Below are positions 36,384 through 47,785 of a stretch of DNA of 64,000 nt, one piece after another. Numbering within the stretch: position 1 is the first letter of the stretch; each line of letters opens with the position of its first letter. The notes under the pieces were generated by a model. It was given only the letters and a program-made list of their open reading frames with translations. It made no database searches and was not told where the DNA came from. Source of the stretch: Lindgomyces ingoldianus (Eukaryota > Ascomycota > Dothideomycetes > Pleosporales > Lindgomycetaceae); NCBI RefSeq assembly GCF_010093535.1, contig NW_022985174.1:1319630-1383629 (forward strand), written 5' to 3'. The translations under genes and the position numbers were made by a program.

Positions 36384-37781
36384 CTAATAGTTCCTGTATT
36401 CATACTGCTGTGTCGGCATTTCGTAAGCCATCGCACTCCCCAAAAGTTCGCTTCTATTTACATCATAGGGAGGAGCAGGAGAAGCAGGAGAAGTGGGTGA
36501 TGGTACAAACTGATATGACTGCCCGGGTTCCGGCGACCATTGCCGTATTGGCGCCTCCGCCATACCTATGACGGGTTGTATGGGCTTCCAATCAGGAACC
36601 GGTGGAATTGGCGCTACTGGAGGGGCTGGATTCGCCGCTGATGCTCCTGGAGGCGTGTTGTTATGCTTACGTCTAAAGATGAACACGCCGATTGCGGCGA
36701 ATGCGAGGATTGCGGCGCCGCCCACGGATGCACCGGCAATGATGGGCACGTTGTTGGAATGAGTGATTTGGGCGGTAGAAGTCGATATTGCTGTTGCTGC
36801 TCCGGTCTCCGTTGCTGCTGCCGTTGCGTATTTGGGGGTTGAGATTGTGGAGGAGGTTATAACCAAGGTGACGGGAACAACGGCCCCGCCTCCTGAAGGG
36901 GTTTCTTGGAAACGTTAGGTTGCTTTAACGGGGTTGGGGTGAGGTGGTACATACGATCGACTACTGACGTGTAGACTACAACTATTGTTGACGGCTCCGG
37001 AGGTGGAGATGAGGCAACTTTGCTTGAAGGAGCGGCACTACTTGAAGCAACGGCACTACTTGAAGCAACAGCAGCGCTACTTGGAGGCTGTGGTGGTGCT
37101 GATGGGGCAGTAACAACCGTTTTCTCAGCTGTAGCAGTCGTGGTCTGGGTAACTGTGACCTGAGAAGGCGCAGGCTTCAGTGAGCTTATTGAGGTTGTTA
37201 TTGTCACCTCCCAGCCGGACTGGCAATTATACATCGTCAAAGGATGGGAGTCGCCCCTAGTGCGATATATCGTTCCGGTTCCGCAAGTACTTGTACCGCC
37301 ACTGTCGTTACGTTAGCAAACGTAAGCCATCGCAACGATGTTCGGACAGCGGCTTACCATGGTACAGGTGTAGCATTCTCAAAAAATGCGGTCCCGTCTC
37401 CGCAGAATGTCATAAAATCACAGAGCCCATTTCCACAACCTAAGCTCCGTTACAAACATATCTTCAACCTGTAGAGGCTAAGCTGACAATTTCCATAAGA
37501 GCCTGAGGTCGAGAAGAATCCCTTGTTACAGCTTCTGGTGATCCCTAGTCACCCAAGCAGTATTAGCGTCAGAGCAGTCAATGGAGTATCTGTGGATATA
37601 GCTAGGGAATGTAAAGTAACAGCGTACAATTGGTAATACCAGATGAATACCCAATAACGTTGGCTCCATTGTCTCTCTTGTCGAGCACAGCAGCAGCGGT
37701 AACTATGGGGTTTACCGCGATAGCAGAGCCCACAAGGCTAAGAAGAAGAAGAAGTGCTGTCGGACTTTGAAAAGATGCCAT
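36384..37781 (-). CDS. Cys-rich, Ser/Thr-stalk, single-pass membrane protein (wall-sensor-like)
   Basis: Five exons (37640-37781, 37488-37544, 37358-37439, 36955-37301, 36384-36892) join in phase to 378 residues. The N-terminus MASFQSPTALLLLLSLVGSAIA is a signal peptide. A small Cys-rich module follows (SCNKGFFSTSGSYGNCCGNG, CDFMTFCGDGTAFF, CGGTSTCGTGTIY, ending MYNCQSGWEV), split over exons 2-4. Then come a Ser/Thr/Pro-rich stalk with repeated SSAVASSSA units, a transmembrane helix (VPIIAGASVGGAAILAFAAI) with a stop-transfer FRRKH, and a Pro-rich cytoplasmic tail ending in Tyr-rich MPTQQYEYRNY. The layout matches fungal cell-surface sensors of the WSC/Mid2 kind, although the Cys module is not a WSC domain. 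It could monitor the wall or bind a ligand; this is inference from architecture only. Confidence 0.78.
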
Positions 37782-38542
37782 CACATGACCCGTGATCTTG
37801 GAGTTATCTAGGTAGTGCAAGGATGTATAGGCAGATGACAGGGTAGGATGAGGATAGAAAGCAGAGACTATAGAGACTGCGGCAGGAAAGAGAGACCTTA
37901 AGTGTGAACTCTATGGCGTGAGGCCTTTGGTAAGAAGGCTGAGGAACTGCTGTGAAGCAGCAGGTTATCACCCATTTCAGCGGAAGAGGCTTGAGGGAAG
38001 CGAGAAAACGAGGAAAAATAGCGAGACCCGCCACCACCCATCCACAACATTGGCATGGCAGCGCTCGAAATGGTATGGATTAGCGATTCATCTACATTTG
38101 AAAGACAAAGCTGAGGAGCAATGCTTCGGATTCCAGCCGATGAGAGTATCAGGTGGGGTTTTCCCACTCATTGCGGTATTGACATTAGGAGCGGTATTAG
38201 GGTCTAGATAGGAGCAGCCTCTGCAATAGCCCTGGAACAAGCGGGTGTGCGATCTTCAAATGAGTTCGTCGACGGACTGGGATGTTTCGTGTGGGGTGAT
38301 GGTGCTTCCAACCATAGCAACATTCTTGTAGCTGAAAGGTGCCCATATTTGGCCTGACTAAGCCACTCTTTAATTGATAGAGATTTCGCCGAATCTACGA
38401 CCTAGATTAGCCGACTTCAGAGTTGAGACTTCGTTGACCAAAGAGTTTGTAGCTCAATGTTCTCACGTGGTGGTGTTGTGGAACGTGCATTCTGGGCCCT
38501 GTTAAAGCTGCCAAACCATCATAAACAACCACCAACACAACC
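37782..38542. other. Divergent intergenic region
   Basis: Promoter region between the minus-strand membrane-protein gene and the plus-strand ribosome recycling factor gene. No coding sequence recognised. Confidence 0.4.
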
Positions 38543-38625
38543 ATGTCGCGGCCTATATCACGTCTCGCATTCCAGTTAGCTTCCCCAGCTTCACGCCCCA
38601 CCCCGCCGCGGGCAGTCAGGCTGCC

Positions 38626-39485
38626 ATGCCGAAAAGCGTGCGCCAATGCCTCCCCTCTATCCTCAACATACGCTCACTCGCTAGAAGACTACTCCGACCT
38701 CTCTCAACTCCGCTATGTGCGGGCCAGGCTGTAAGAACCTTCACAACAAGCCCCAATTATCTCAAGAAAGCCGGCAAGGCCAATAAGGGACACGCTCGTT
38801 CCGATTCCTCGCCGCCCGTGTCTGATTTGTCCGCTTCAACGTCCACGGATGAAGCATACGATGTGTCAATACTGGAGGCCAAGATCCTGAAGGCGATGGA
38901 GCACTTGACCCACGAGCTATCTCAATTGCGGTCAGGTGGGCGATTCAACCCTGAATTAGTAGAGTCGTTGAAAGTACAACTAGGCACTGTGAGCCGAGGG
39001 AAAGAATCAGTGCGGTTGTCGGAAATTGCACAAGTTGTACCGAAAGGCAGACTGCTCAACATTATGGTTGCTGAGAAGGAGGTGAGCATTTCTATTGCTG
39101 TGTTGCTCGACTAGAAAACTGATTGCGAATCCAGTACATCAAACCAATAAGCTCTGCTATCGCCGCCTCAAGCCACAATCTCGCTCCCCAGCAGCCCCAT
39201 CCCGATTCTCCCCTCACTATACCTGTGCCGATTCCTCCGCCAACCGGCGAATCACGCATGGCTGCGCTTGATATGGCGCGGAAGGCTGCTGAACAAGCAG
39301 ACAGGGCGATCCAGGACGCAAGAGCGGCGCATCATAAGAAGCTGAGGAAATTTCAGCTGGAGAAGTTGGTTCTGCCAGATGACCTCCAGAAGGCGACCAA
39401 ACGAATGGAAGAGGTGGTCAAGAAAGGACATACCGAGGTGAAGAGGATAGTGGATGGTGCGAAGAGGGTCCTTGAGAGTCAGTAG
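38626..39485 (+). CDS. RRF1: Mitochondrial ribosome recycling factor
   Basis: RRF splits post-termination ribosomes with EF-G2; this one is for mitochondrial translation. Exons 38626-39081 and 39135-39485 (intron 39082-39134, GTGAGC...CCAG) give 268 residues. The N-terminus is basic, and RTFTTSPNYLKKA resembles a cleavage region. The RRF domain starts at about residue 82 (DVSILEAKILKAMEHLTHEL) and continues through LSEIAQVVPKGRLLNIMVAEKE and YIKPISSAIAASSHNLAPQ. It ends in the charged helix KLVLPDDLQKATKRMEEVVKKG. A longer form is possible: ATG at 38543, a 41-nt intron at 38575-38615, then entry into the same frame, which would add MSRPISRLAF and strengthen the mitochondrial presequence. Confidence 0.9.
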
Positions 39486-39733
39486 GCGCTCCCTTCCTGG
39501 TCGAGCGTGGCATAGTTAGGAGGCATATCCCTCTGTAAACATATGTGTTCTATGGGTTTTAAAAACCCTTGAAAAATTCAGGTCATATGCATGATAAACC
39601 CTAGGCTTCAGTTAAGAAAAATACGTCTATTCAAATTCGTAAGGCTCTCTAAGCAACAACCATGCCCTTTCTATCTATCAAAACATTCTAATGTATCGCC
39701 CATCTTTTATCTTTTCATTAGTCTAGCTTGATC

Positions 39734-40834
39734 CTAGTGTCTGTTTCCATAATAGCGGGTGTCCTGTCCCTGGGACCCTGCCGAAGTATAACCCAGCTCA
39801 ACATCGTCAGTCACAAGGTGTGCATGGGGCGGACTGAATCCCTTCTTCGCCATCTTCCTCTCTTCCTTACGCGCCTTCTTCTCAGCTTTCTTAGCCTTCT
39901 TCTCCGCCTTGCGCTCCTTGCGAGATGGGAACTCGGATTCAGGCCCCTGGAGAACCATGCCGGGATGGATGACTGTAAGAATGACGATACCCAGAAGCAT
40001 GGGGAAAGCGTCGAGGATGAGCGCGTAGATTTCGTGGTAGGGCAGCGGATTCGAGATGTCTACGCCCGCGGAGAACTCGATTAGGCGGAAGACGATTCGC
40101 ATGATGATGAGCGCTAATACAACGTAGAGTGCGCACGTAAGCCACATCCACTTCTTATTTTTGGCCGTCGGGACGGCTCCGGTGTTCTGGAGGCGTAGAT
40201 ACTCGACGTGGAAGCGTGCAATAAGCACGGTGAAGAGGAGAATGAAAGCCCCTTGGATGCCAACCCCAGTCATGTAGATGTTCTTTCCAAGCTTCTGGGT
40301 ATCAGCAGAAGATCCCGGAGAAAGCATCGAGCCGCCAATGCCTTGGACGAGGAAGGACAGGATATCAAGCCAGACGAAGTATTTCCCAATGCTGATAGCC
40401 TTGATGCCGTATATCTTCTTCAAAGGATGGAATGTCCAGATCAGTCGACCGGCAGTCATGTATGCGTACGCATTGATCCACAGGGGCGCAAGCAAAAACA
40501 AGAGCTGGCTGACGAAGGCCAAGGCAAGAGATTGCTGGTTGTGGGAACCGAGGGCGCGAGTGATAAAGGATGCCCACTCCCAACAGCATGCCATGATAAT
40601 CACCCAGCAGAAACCTTTGCGATAGACAAACGCTTGGCTGGTTTGAGCAATAGTGACGATGCCGAAGAGGACGGCGAAGGCAACTGCTGCGGCGAAACTA
40701 GGGCTATAGGAATAGTATGAGTTACAGGCATCAGGAGGGACATAGCCGTATTTTCCGGGGACGGCGGTTGTGCAGGAAGGTATTGATGTGGAGGTTGTGG
40801 TTGAGGCGAGGGATGTTGCGGTTGGTGTTGCCAT
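39734..40834 (-). CDS. RTA1-domain membrane protein
   Basis: A single-exon gene of 366 codons for a seven-helix fungal protein of the RTA1/RSB1/RTM1 group. Family members are linked to resistance to aminocholesterol or molasses compounds and to sphingoid-base release; the transport activity is not proven. The start is the ATG at 40834-40832. A Thr/Ser-rich extracellular N-terminus (1-25) precedes a short Tyr-rich segment and seven hydrophobic helices (first AAAVAFAVLFGIVTIAQTSQ, last IYALILDAFPMLLGIVILTV). Family motifs include APLWINAYAYMTAGRLIW, FVWLDILSFLVQGIGG and RIVFRLIEFSAG. The cytoplasmic tail is highly charged (RKERKAEKKAKKAEKKARKE) and could bind acidic lipid. Intact. Confidence 0.9.
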   Translation of the reverse strand: MATPTATSLASTTTSTSIPSCTTAVPGKYGYVPPDACNSYYSYSPSFAAAVAFAVLFGIVTIAQTSQAFVYRKGFCWVIIMACCWEWASFITRALGSHNQQSLALAFVSQLLFLLAPLWINAYAYMTAGRLIWTFHPLKKIYGIKAISIGKYFVWLDILSFLVQGIGGSMLSPGSSADTQKLGKNIYMTGVGIQGAFILLFTVLIARFHVEYLRLQNTGAVPTAKNKKWMWLTCALYVVLALIIMRIVFRLIEFSAGVDISNPLPYHEIYALILDAFPMLLGIVILTVIHPGMVLQGPESEFPSRKERKAEKKAKKAEKKARKEERKMAKKGFSPPHAHLVTDDVELGYTSAGSQGQDTRYYGNRH

Positions 40835-42752
40835 TCTCCTGAGATCAAAATTGACGATCGAGAAAAGGGAGGATTATTGAAATTTTGACGCAGTGAAATT
40901 GCTTGATGAATGAAGAATTCAGACAAGTAACCAACCTATATTATATATTTCCTCCTGGATCGCCCATATCGCTCTTTTCTAACTCACAATTGCTCAGAAC
41001 GATGCATTGCCGTTGGGCTTGCGCATTCGATGTAAGCCACAAAGCAAAGTGCGAGCAGACCAATCAAAACCCGACCGTACCTAGAATTGGTTTAGCTGTT
41101 CTTATTATATCAGAACGGGAGAAGAGTCATTGTGGTCCGTGAGAGGGCTGAAAATCCTCCCGCAGAGGCTTAGTAGGCTTCTTCACACCAGGTGTCGCGT
41201 AGTTTCCGGATTAGGGAAGATGAAGCTCAGCCACAGGAGTGCAAACGCGGTGTTGCGGGTTTGCTGTAAGATTAAACGAGTGTCATCCAATCGCAAACCT
41301 TTGTCTAGCAGTCCAAATAATTTTTTTTTGAGACGTATAAAACCCCAGAACTATCGCAAGCAATTCCAAGGTGGGATGGGCAACGACCCGGGTAAGGGGA
41401 TGCATTGTATCTGCTTTGGATCTATGTAGGGCCTTCTTGCTGTTCGTGTAAGAAGACCAGGCAAGTTTTGCATGTTGTGTCGAATGCTTATGCTTCGCGT
41501 CTCTTGGAGATTGCGAGTGGTCGCAGGAAGCGTCCGTGGAGCAAGCATCCACACATGGGATGGGACGAAAGCAAAACATCCCTTGTGGCTACCATGAATG
41601 GACGCAAGATCACGTTTAGGAAATTTCAGGGGGACAGTGAAAGATGAAAGATTGTTGGCCATGCTATTGCGGCAGTGTTTGATCACTGAGCGATAGTGTC
41701 AGGAGATTGTCAAAGGAATCTTGGAACCTCCAGTGAAGGTGGATTAACTCGATGTCACGTGCCCGGATTTCTTTCCGAGGCTTCCAGAACATTTTAAGCC
41801 TGAGGCCAGCGAGTCGAAGCCAAGCGCTGCTCTACCGTTATATCACCCGCTCTTCAATCCAAGAATATTACTTGCAGGTGGAGGTAGCTACTCCCGATGG
41901 AGATAATTTAACAGAATGTGGGCCGAGGGTTAAGTTTGCGGGGGAGCCGAGTGCAGATCGGCAGCAGGCTTCCTCCTCCCAGCAACACCACATGGCAGAC
42001 CTCCACTGGCGTTCTCCACCTGCACACATTACGTGAGAACGGATATCATTTCGTTAACTTCAAACTCTTTTATCACTTCTTCCTCTTAATTTTCTTCCTT
42101 ACAATAATGTCATTGTCTTGACTTGGACACAACTGACGATCTGAATGAGCGGTCAGCCCTCATCTCTCTCCGGACTTGTCCCAAGATGCCTTTGTCAGGC
42201 GTCCCGTTTGGCAGGGAGCTAGTTAGGTTCCCAAGCCTCAGTCCTGCGGTGTCAAGTGACGTTAGCGATGATCTGTCCCGGAAACCTCAAGAGATGTTCG
42301 TCCTGACTCGGATCGGGATGGCAAAGTGCGGCGGGGCCCCATCCACACACGACCCCAACAACAGGCAATCGGACCCAAATGAACCAATCTAGGGCTCTCC
42401 ATGGGTTCGGGCACCTTAATCTTTAGCACAAATCGTCCAGGGCTTCTAGAAATCCGGCCAACAGCCTTCCATCAACACTGCAGTCAGCGGCCTTGCCGCA
42501 GGACTGTGCCGTGCCCGACCGTCCACCAAAGCCTAAACATAGCGCCGTCCTGCCAGGCGTAGTGTGCAGTCCCCAAACCTAAATAATCAGGTGTCACACA
42601 ACCACTGAAAACTTCTTTCTTGCTTCTGCTGTCATCATTGGAATGCCTTGTGCCACATGTCTCCTCCAACCCATCGGACTTTGTCGTAGTATTTATATAT
42701 GACTCAATGTAATCTTTTTCCCGAACCATTTTTCGGCCTCATCCGACACCTC
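40835..42752. other. 1.9 kb intergenic region, no gene seen
   Basis: Divergent region between the RTA1 gene and the next membrane-protein gene. Open frames up to about 110 codons are present but lack recognisable sequence. Confidence 0.4.
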
Positions 42753-44014
42753 ATGGCCCCCGCCAACGAATTTCCCGCTCTCCGAAAGCGGTTCCCTGTG
42801 CCATTATCGCGAACTGAAACTGCGCCAACACGATCAAGCTTGACCCTTGAAGGCGGGCTTTTGGAAGCATGGGCAGAAGGCTACAACGTTGGATCCCTTG
42901 TCATCCTCATTCTGATTGTGTTCTGCAACTATCGCTCTGGAATTCTGCTTCACAAACTCATTTTGCTTGAGCTTGTTTTAGCCCTCTGGCACGGAACTTT
43001 CATCTTTGCTCAGGATCCAATTTATGGATGGCTAGTGCTCTGAAATCTCGACCAGTTGCCCGGCTGACTGGATTCAGGTATCTGAGTGCCACCGCAACCC
43101 TTCTCTTCATATCCTACCAGATTCATAACGTCGTTTCTTGGCTGAAGATTCGACCTTTTCTTCCTAAATGGGGAAGCAGATTCTTCATCCTATCCCTGGT
43201 GGCTGTTCAACCATTCTGGATTGCCGAAGCCTGGTCAAATTTCGAGTACTTTAATGGGTTGGGAAATAATGTCAATGAAAAGATGCGACCTTGGGAAGCC
43301 CTTGTTAGGTACACTTGAGCCTGTTACTGGTTATGAAGGAAATTGCTAACTTGTGTACCCAGGGACCCGTGGTGGATTTTCACTACTTGGAAATTGATCG
43401 ATTCTATCAAGGAAACCTACGGCTTCAAATTGTGGAACCTGGTTCGGATAAACTCCCGATTTGGAGTCATGCTTCTCTGTATGTTCCTCTCGATCGCGTT
43501 CCTTACAACGGATATCTTTGTTACTGCGCTCCGAGTCACCAAGGATTCTGGCATCAACCCATACTGGCGGATGGCTCTTGTCTTCAAGTGCGCCTCCGAC
43601 ACCATCTTCCTAGACGATTTCAAATCTGTTCTAGACGACATTGTCACAAAGTCATTTAGTAGCCAAGGAGGAACAATACATCGAGGTAGCCATGCCATCC
43701 GTAGGAGATCTACCCATCCCGAAGGTCCTGACTTTATCGAATGCGGCCCAATAGCCAAAATTACATCCCCGCAGCCAGCCGCACACTCCCGGAGTCTAAC
43801 CCCCCTTACTACCCGCGGAAATAACAGGGTGATCCCTAAGATCCACGTTCAGCGAGAGACAACGGTAACAACAGAACTTCGGAACCCAAGCCAGGAAAGT
43901 TTTGGTAGTAACCACAAGATTCTTCTAGAGCCGGAGCCTACTATTTACGTTCCGAGTTATGATAATAGCAACTTTACGACGCAATCTTCCAGTCACATGA
44001 ATTCGGGGGCCTGA
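42753..44014 (+). CDS. Conserved fungal multi-pass integral membrane protein
   Basis: Exons 42753-43030, 43078-43308 and 43363-44014 join in phase to 386 residues (404 if the in-frame ATG at 42699 is used). About seven hydrophobic helices are visible: VGSLVILILIVFCNY, ILLHKLILLELVLALWHGTF, YLSATATLLFISYQIHNVV, FFILSLVAVQPFWIAEAWSN, DPWWIFTTWKLI, MLLCMFLSIAFLTTDIFVTA and YWRMALVFKCASDTIFLDDF. This pattern occurs in a widespread Pezizomycotina family of unknown function. A Ser/Pro/Thr-rich cytoplasmic tail of about 130 residues follows. The first intron must begin with GC (43031) to keep the frame and the conserved W-Y-L-S junction. It has a good branch (CTGAC) and CAG acceptor, so it is a likely GC-AG intron. 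Confidence 0.8.
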
Positions 44015-44598
44015 ATCTAAGCGACTACTGGTTAACATTTAATCAACTCAGGCGTGATCTTGGTTCCAGCCACCGGCTTGCCAACCATGTACAGCCAACC
44101 CAGGGTTTGACAGAGCTAGCCAGATGATTAATATCGCCCCCGAGGTTCGCCATTGATCATGATCAACACAATGAGCAAACAGAGACACCGACGAGACATA
44201 TGACACTCTCGCTGGCACGGTAGTCAAGGCTTACCGGTTATTTTAATTCGCCCACGGCAGGAAACGTATGCTAAAGACCAATGCATGGCTTGGATGCTTC
44301 TTTAGTCTGCTACCTAGCTGTAGTGTTCGCTACCAATCGGGGAAGCCATAGAAGCAGGGAACTTAGAGTGTGGCAGGCGAGGACTATGCATCATGGGTGT
44401 TGAGGTTTCTGCTAACGGAGCTACTGAAAATGACCTCCTCACCATGGAACGTACACAGTCCAGTACATGACTTGCTTCGATGCTGTCTTGTAGACCGACT
44501 GTATTAGAGTAATAAGGAAGCTGGACTTTCTACGTGATCTCTTTCCCACATTGGTGCGTTGTGTTCCATTCTTCGTGTCGTTTTCTTGCTTCCTCCAT
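44015..44598. other. Convergent intergenic region
   Basis: 3' region between the membrane-protein gene and the MDR reductase gene. No coding sequence recognised. Confidence 0.4.
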
Positions 44599-45815
44599 TC
44601 AAAGCTCCACTACAATCTTTGCCGCAGAAACACCCTGACGATACAGGTCTAATGCCTTCTGACATTCCTCGAGGCCTCCCTGAATCACTACTGGATCAGG
44701 CTTGGCTCTCAGCTTTCCGTTCTTCAAACCTTCATTCATGAAGTCCCCCCAGACTTTCATCCAAACAGGGATTTCTTGTTCCGAGGAAGGGCTTGGTGGA
44801 TGGCCTTTTGGGACATCCTATCAGCTGTATACATGGCGTGGGTTTAAAAGACAAACAATCCTACTTACCTGCTACCCAACGCACATCTCCCAACATAAGC
44901 TCACCAGAGCTGGTGCCAGGTATAGTAGCGAAAATGGTCCCGCCTCCAAAATGATGAAGGATCTCTGCACATTTTCCGGAGGTACCCTTTGTCGATATAG
45001 CATCATATGCGCCAATCAACTTCTTCCCAGTCGCTACATTAATCAACTTCTCGATTACATCATCCTTCGAATGATCAAAAACATGGTGCGCCCCTAAGCC
45101 CATCACATAGCTGATATTTTTCTCTGAGGCAGTGGTAAGAACGGTGAGTCCAGATGCTATAGCGAGTTGGATGGCGCAACTACCGACGGAAGAGCTACCA
45201 CCCCAGATAAGAATCGCCCTATCAGTCTCTTCGAGCTCATTACTGGCCACAGCACTTGGTATTGGTTGCCCTAGATAGGCATGTTCATACAAGCCCGCAG
45301 CCGCAGTTGTGAGCCCGAGAGGTAATACAACAGCGCTTGAGTAGCTCAGGTCTTCCGGAATGTGGGCGACTGTGATGTCCGAGGCACAAGTAAAAAGCTG
45401 AAAACCGGCATGAGCAAGTTTCTTCGTTCTAATTGCAGCCCCTAGCCTAAATGGAGGTTAGTTCTGTAGTGGGACTTTAATTATAGTCTTAATCATACGC
45501 TGCGACGCGGTCTCCTTTCTTGAACTTAGTAACCTCATCCCCAACGCCTTCTATCTCTCCAGCAACCTCCAGGCCTAGGATCTGCAGGACATACCACCGT
45601 TAGCCTTCAAATGTCCACGTAAAGGGTGGTTTGTTGTTCACATATGGATATTCTTCAATGATGACCCCGTAATCTTGCATCTTAGTATCTACAGGGTTGA
45701 TCGCAAGGGTTCGGTTACGGATCAGAACTTCTCGTGGGCCCGGCTTCTCGAGTGGTGCATCTTTGACTTCTAGTTGGGTTTTTGCTGCTAGGAGATATGC
45801 CGCTCGATTGGTCAT
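44599..45815 (-). CDS. Enoyl-reductase-like MDR oxidoreductase
   Basis: A medium-chain dehydrogenase/reductase of the ToxD/LovC-like trans-enoyl reductase type, NADPH-dependent and without zinc ligands (the catalytic-Zn Cys/His positions are not seen in INPVDTKMQDYG). Exons: 45642-45815, 45499-45581, 44876-45446 and 44599-44817, about 348 residues, the normal size. Motifs are PREVLIRNRTLAINPVD, ILGLEVAGEIEGVGDEV, KKGDRVAA, the Rossmann glycine motif WGGSSSVGSCAIQLA, and the C-terminal GVSAAKIVVEL. The third splice is uncertain. A strong donor GTAAGT (44868) gives the wrong phase, while only a weak GTAGCA donor (44875) keeps the frame. Either the weak site is used or the gene is damaged. It is divergent from the bZIP gene. 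Confidence 0.72.
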
Positions 45816-46282
45816 GGTTCTTCAATGTTGTACAATATATAATGATGTAAATGCAAACGTGGTGGTTCGATGTGGTGGAAACCTGTCAACAACAAATGTA
45901 CCAAACTCAACCTTGGTCTCCTAGCTTCTTTAGAAGGCATATTTGCTACAAAAATTGCTCAGATTATCCATCTGCTTTTAATTCCCCCGAGAACAGTCTG
46001 TCTCATCACATCAGATGTGGATTCGGGTGTGAATTAGCTCAGCCAGGGTTGTGATAAGCCAGCCAAGCTTAGGCCAACATAGGAAAGGTTGGCTCTCGTA
46101 AGCCAGTGCTACGTCTAGGACTCCTCCCCACCTTCCGAGTCTACTTTACTCTCCTCCACCATCTCTTCCCGGCTCAGAATTCTGATATTGGAGTCCTTGG
46201 TCTCATTGAATTGAACCAGCAAGAGAGCTGGGATTCTTGGCTTGGCTTGCATAAGCAGGGCTATAGTAATCAAGAAAGTGAG
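45816..46282. promoter_or_regulatory. Shared promoter of MDR reductase and bZIP regulator
   Basis: A 467-nt divergent region. It holds a 13-nt palindrome CACATC-A-GATGTG at 46007-46019 and repeated AAGCCAG motifs (about 46054 and 46099). These are candidate regulator sites; nothing confirms binding. Confidence 0.35.
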
Positions 46283-47785
46283 ATGGGAACATCGCGGGCT
46301 GAGAACGGAAGTCAGGCGCGGCCGTATAAACGCAAATTAACGGAGAAGAGACGCATGCAGAATCGAGCCGCACAGAGAACATATCGTAAGCAGTGCAATT
46401 TCTTCCCTCTTGCGCTCACAGAATGCCTCTAAGCTCAAAGCTCTCCCACCATCCAATTAGCTTTATATGCGGGCTACATACCCCCTTAAATCCTTTACTC
46501 ATAGTTCTTCCTAGGAGAGAGGCGCAAAGAAAGACTAGACTTGTTGGAACAAGCACTAGCTTCCTCGCGAACCAAAGACCAAGCAGTGCAGCAAACCAAC
46601 ACCACCACGGTAGCGCCGTCACAACTTCATCCTCTTACATCAAATATGCCTCACGGTGCATCTACCATTCAGATTGCTTTACCAGCCTTCGAAGGTAATA
46701 ATCGAGAGGAAGGCTTACTTGTCAATGAAGCGCCGCATACCCTACTTTCAGAGCCATCTTTGCCCCCCATAGAAGCAACACTAAATGACTTGACAACACC
46801 GGGAAAGAAGACCTCAGATCTAGTCCTTAACTTTAGTCTTCATTCAGATTTAACTGAAAAAGTAGTAGCTAAGGAACGAAACTCGCAAAGTAGATCGAAC
46901 GCTGCAGGTGAAGCACCCTTTGTTCCACATACAAAGGGCACGACCGTTCCATTCCCTTTAGAAAGAAGCGCTGGCACTTCTTCAAAGTCGGATTTTCTTT
47001 CCTCAACTCTTCCAAGAGCTTCAGAGATAAGCATCAACCTTATGGAAAAGCTCGAGCTGCTCAACGAAGATGACGGTCATAATCTTGCGAACTTCGCGGT
47101 GACGGAGAAGCTTGATCTGAGGAAAGTAGTGTTGGAGGGATTACGGATCCTCAAATTCCAAAGCAGTGAATACCGTGCGATTGCCAGCAATCCTAATATG
47201 AACCCGACTCACACTCCGAGAGGTGTACCCGAATTACCACAATCGGCCCCCTCAACCAACCTTGACCAACTCGTTCCTATCTTACCGAACCCTTATAACA
47301 ACAACATCTACCTTCGTCATCAGACTATGCAAGAAGCGTTCTGCCAAAACTCCCGGGCTATTGGCCTGAGTCTCGAGCAAGTCATGAAACCAGACTGTCG
47401 TTCACCCTTCTACTCCTCTTCCGCCGCATGTCTAGCCCCAACAATATGCAACACTATACCATCGGACCTCCAACCCACACCGACCCAAATTCAATTTCCA
47501 CATCATCCTTTTCTAGACCTTTTACCATTTCCTTGGTTTCGGTCCCGAGTAATTGCGCTTGATGCCCTGGCTCCTTCAGGCTACAGCCGAGTTGAGCTAA
47601 AGATGGATATTCTTGGTGGAGGATTGAATTGTTGGAAGTCAAGGGGTAGTGCAGCAGGTCAGCCGTGGGACAGAAAAAGCTGGGAAGCGGAGCCTTGGTT
47701 CCTGGCAAAGTGGGCATGGCTTCTCGAACAAGATGGGGAAATCGAGCGGCAATCGAAATGGTGGAGAGGATTGAGAGGAGAATAG
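46283..47785 (+). CDS. bZIP transcription factor with DUF3425 domain
   Basis: Exons 46283-46385 and 46515-47785 (intron 46386-46514, 129 nt, GTAAGC...CTAG) join in phase to 457 residues. The basic region is residues 16-40 (KRKLTEKRRMQNRAAQRTYR, then ERRKERL), with the NxxAAxRxYR signature of fungal Yap/AP-1-like factors. It runs into a short Leu zipper (LDLLEQALASS). The intron splits the basic region exactly within the AQRTYR/RERRKE stretch. The C-terminus (about 375-457) is the DUF3425 domain: LLPFPWFRSRVIALDAL, WDRKSWEAEPWFLAKWAWLL and the terminal SKWWRGLRGE. Such regulators often sit beside secondary-metabolite genes. The start ATG 46283 is preferred because upstream in-frame sequence is not protein-like. 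Confidence 0.88.

Noticed and set aside
41130..41686. Frames of 80-111 codons on both strands between RTA1 and the membrane-protein gene
   Set aside because: Mutually overlapping and without protein features.
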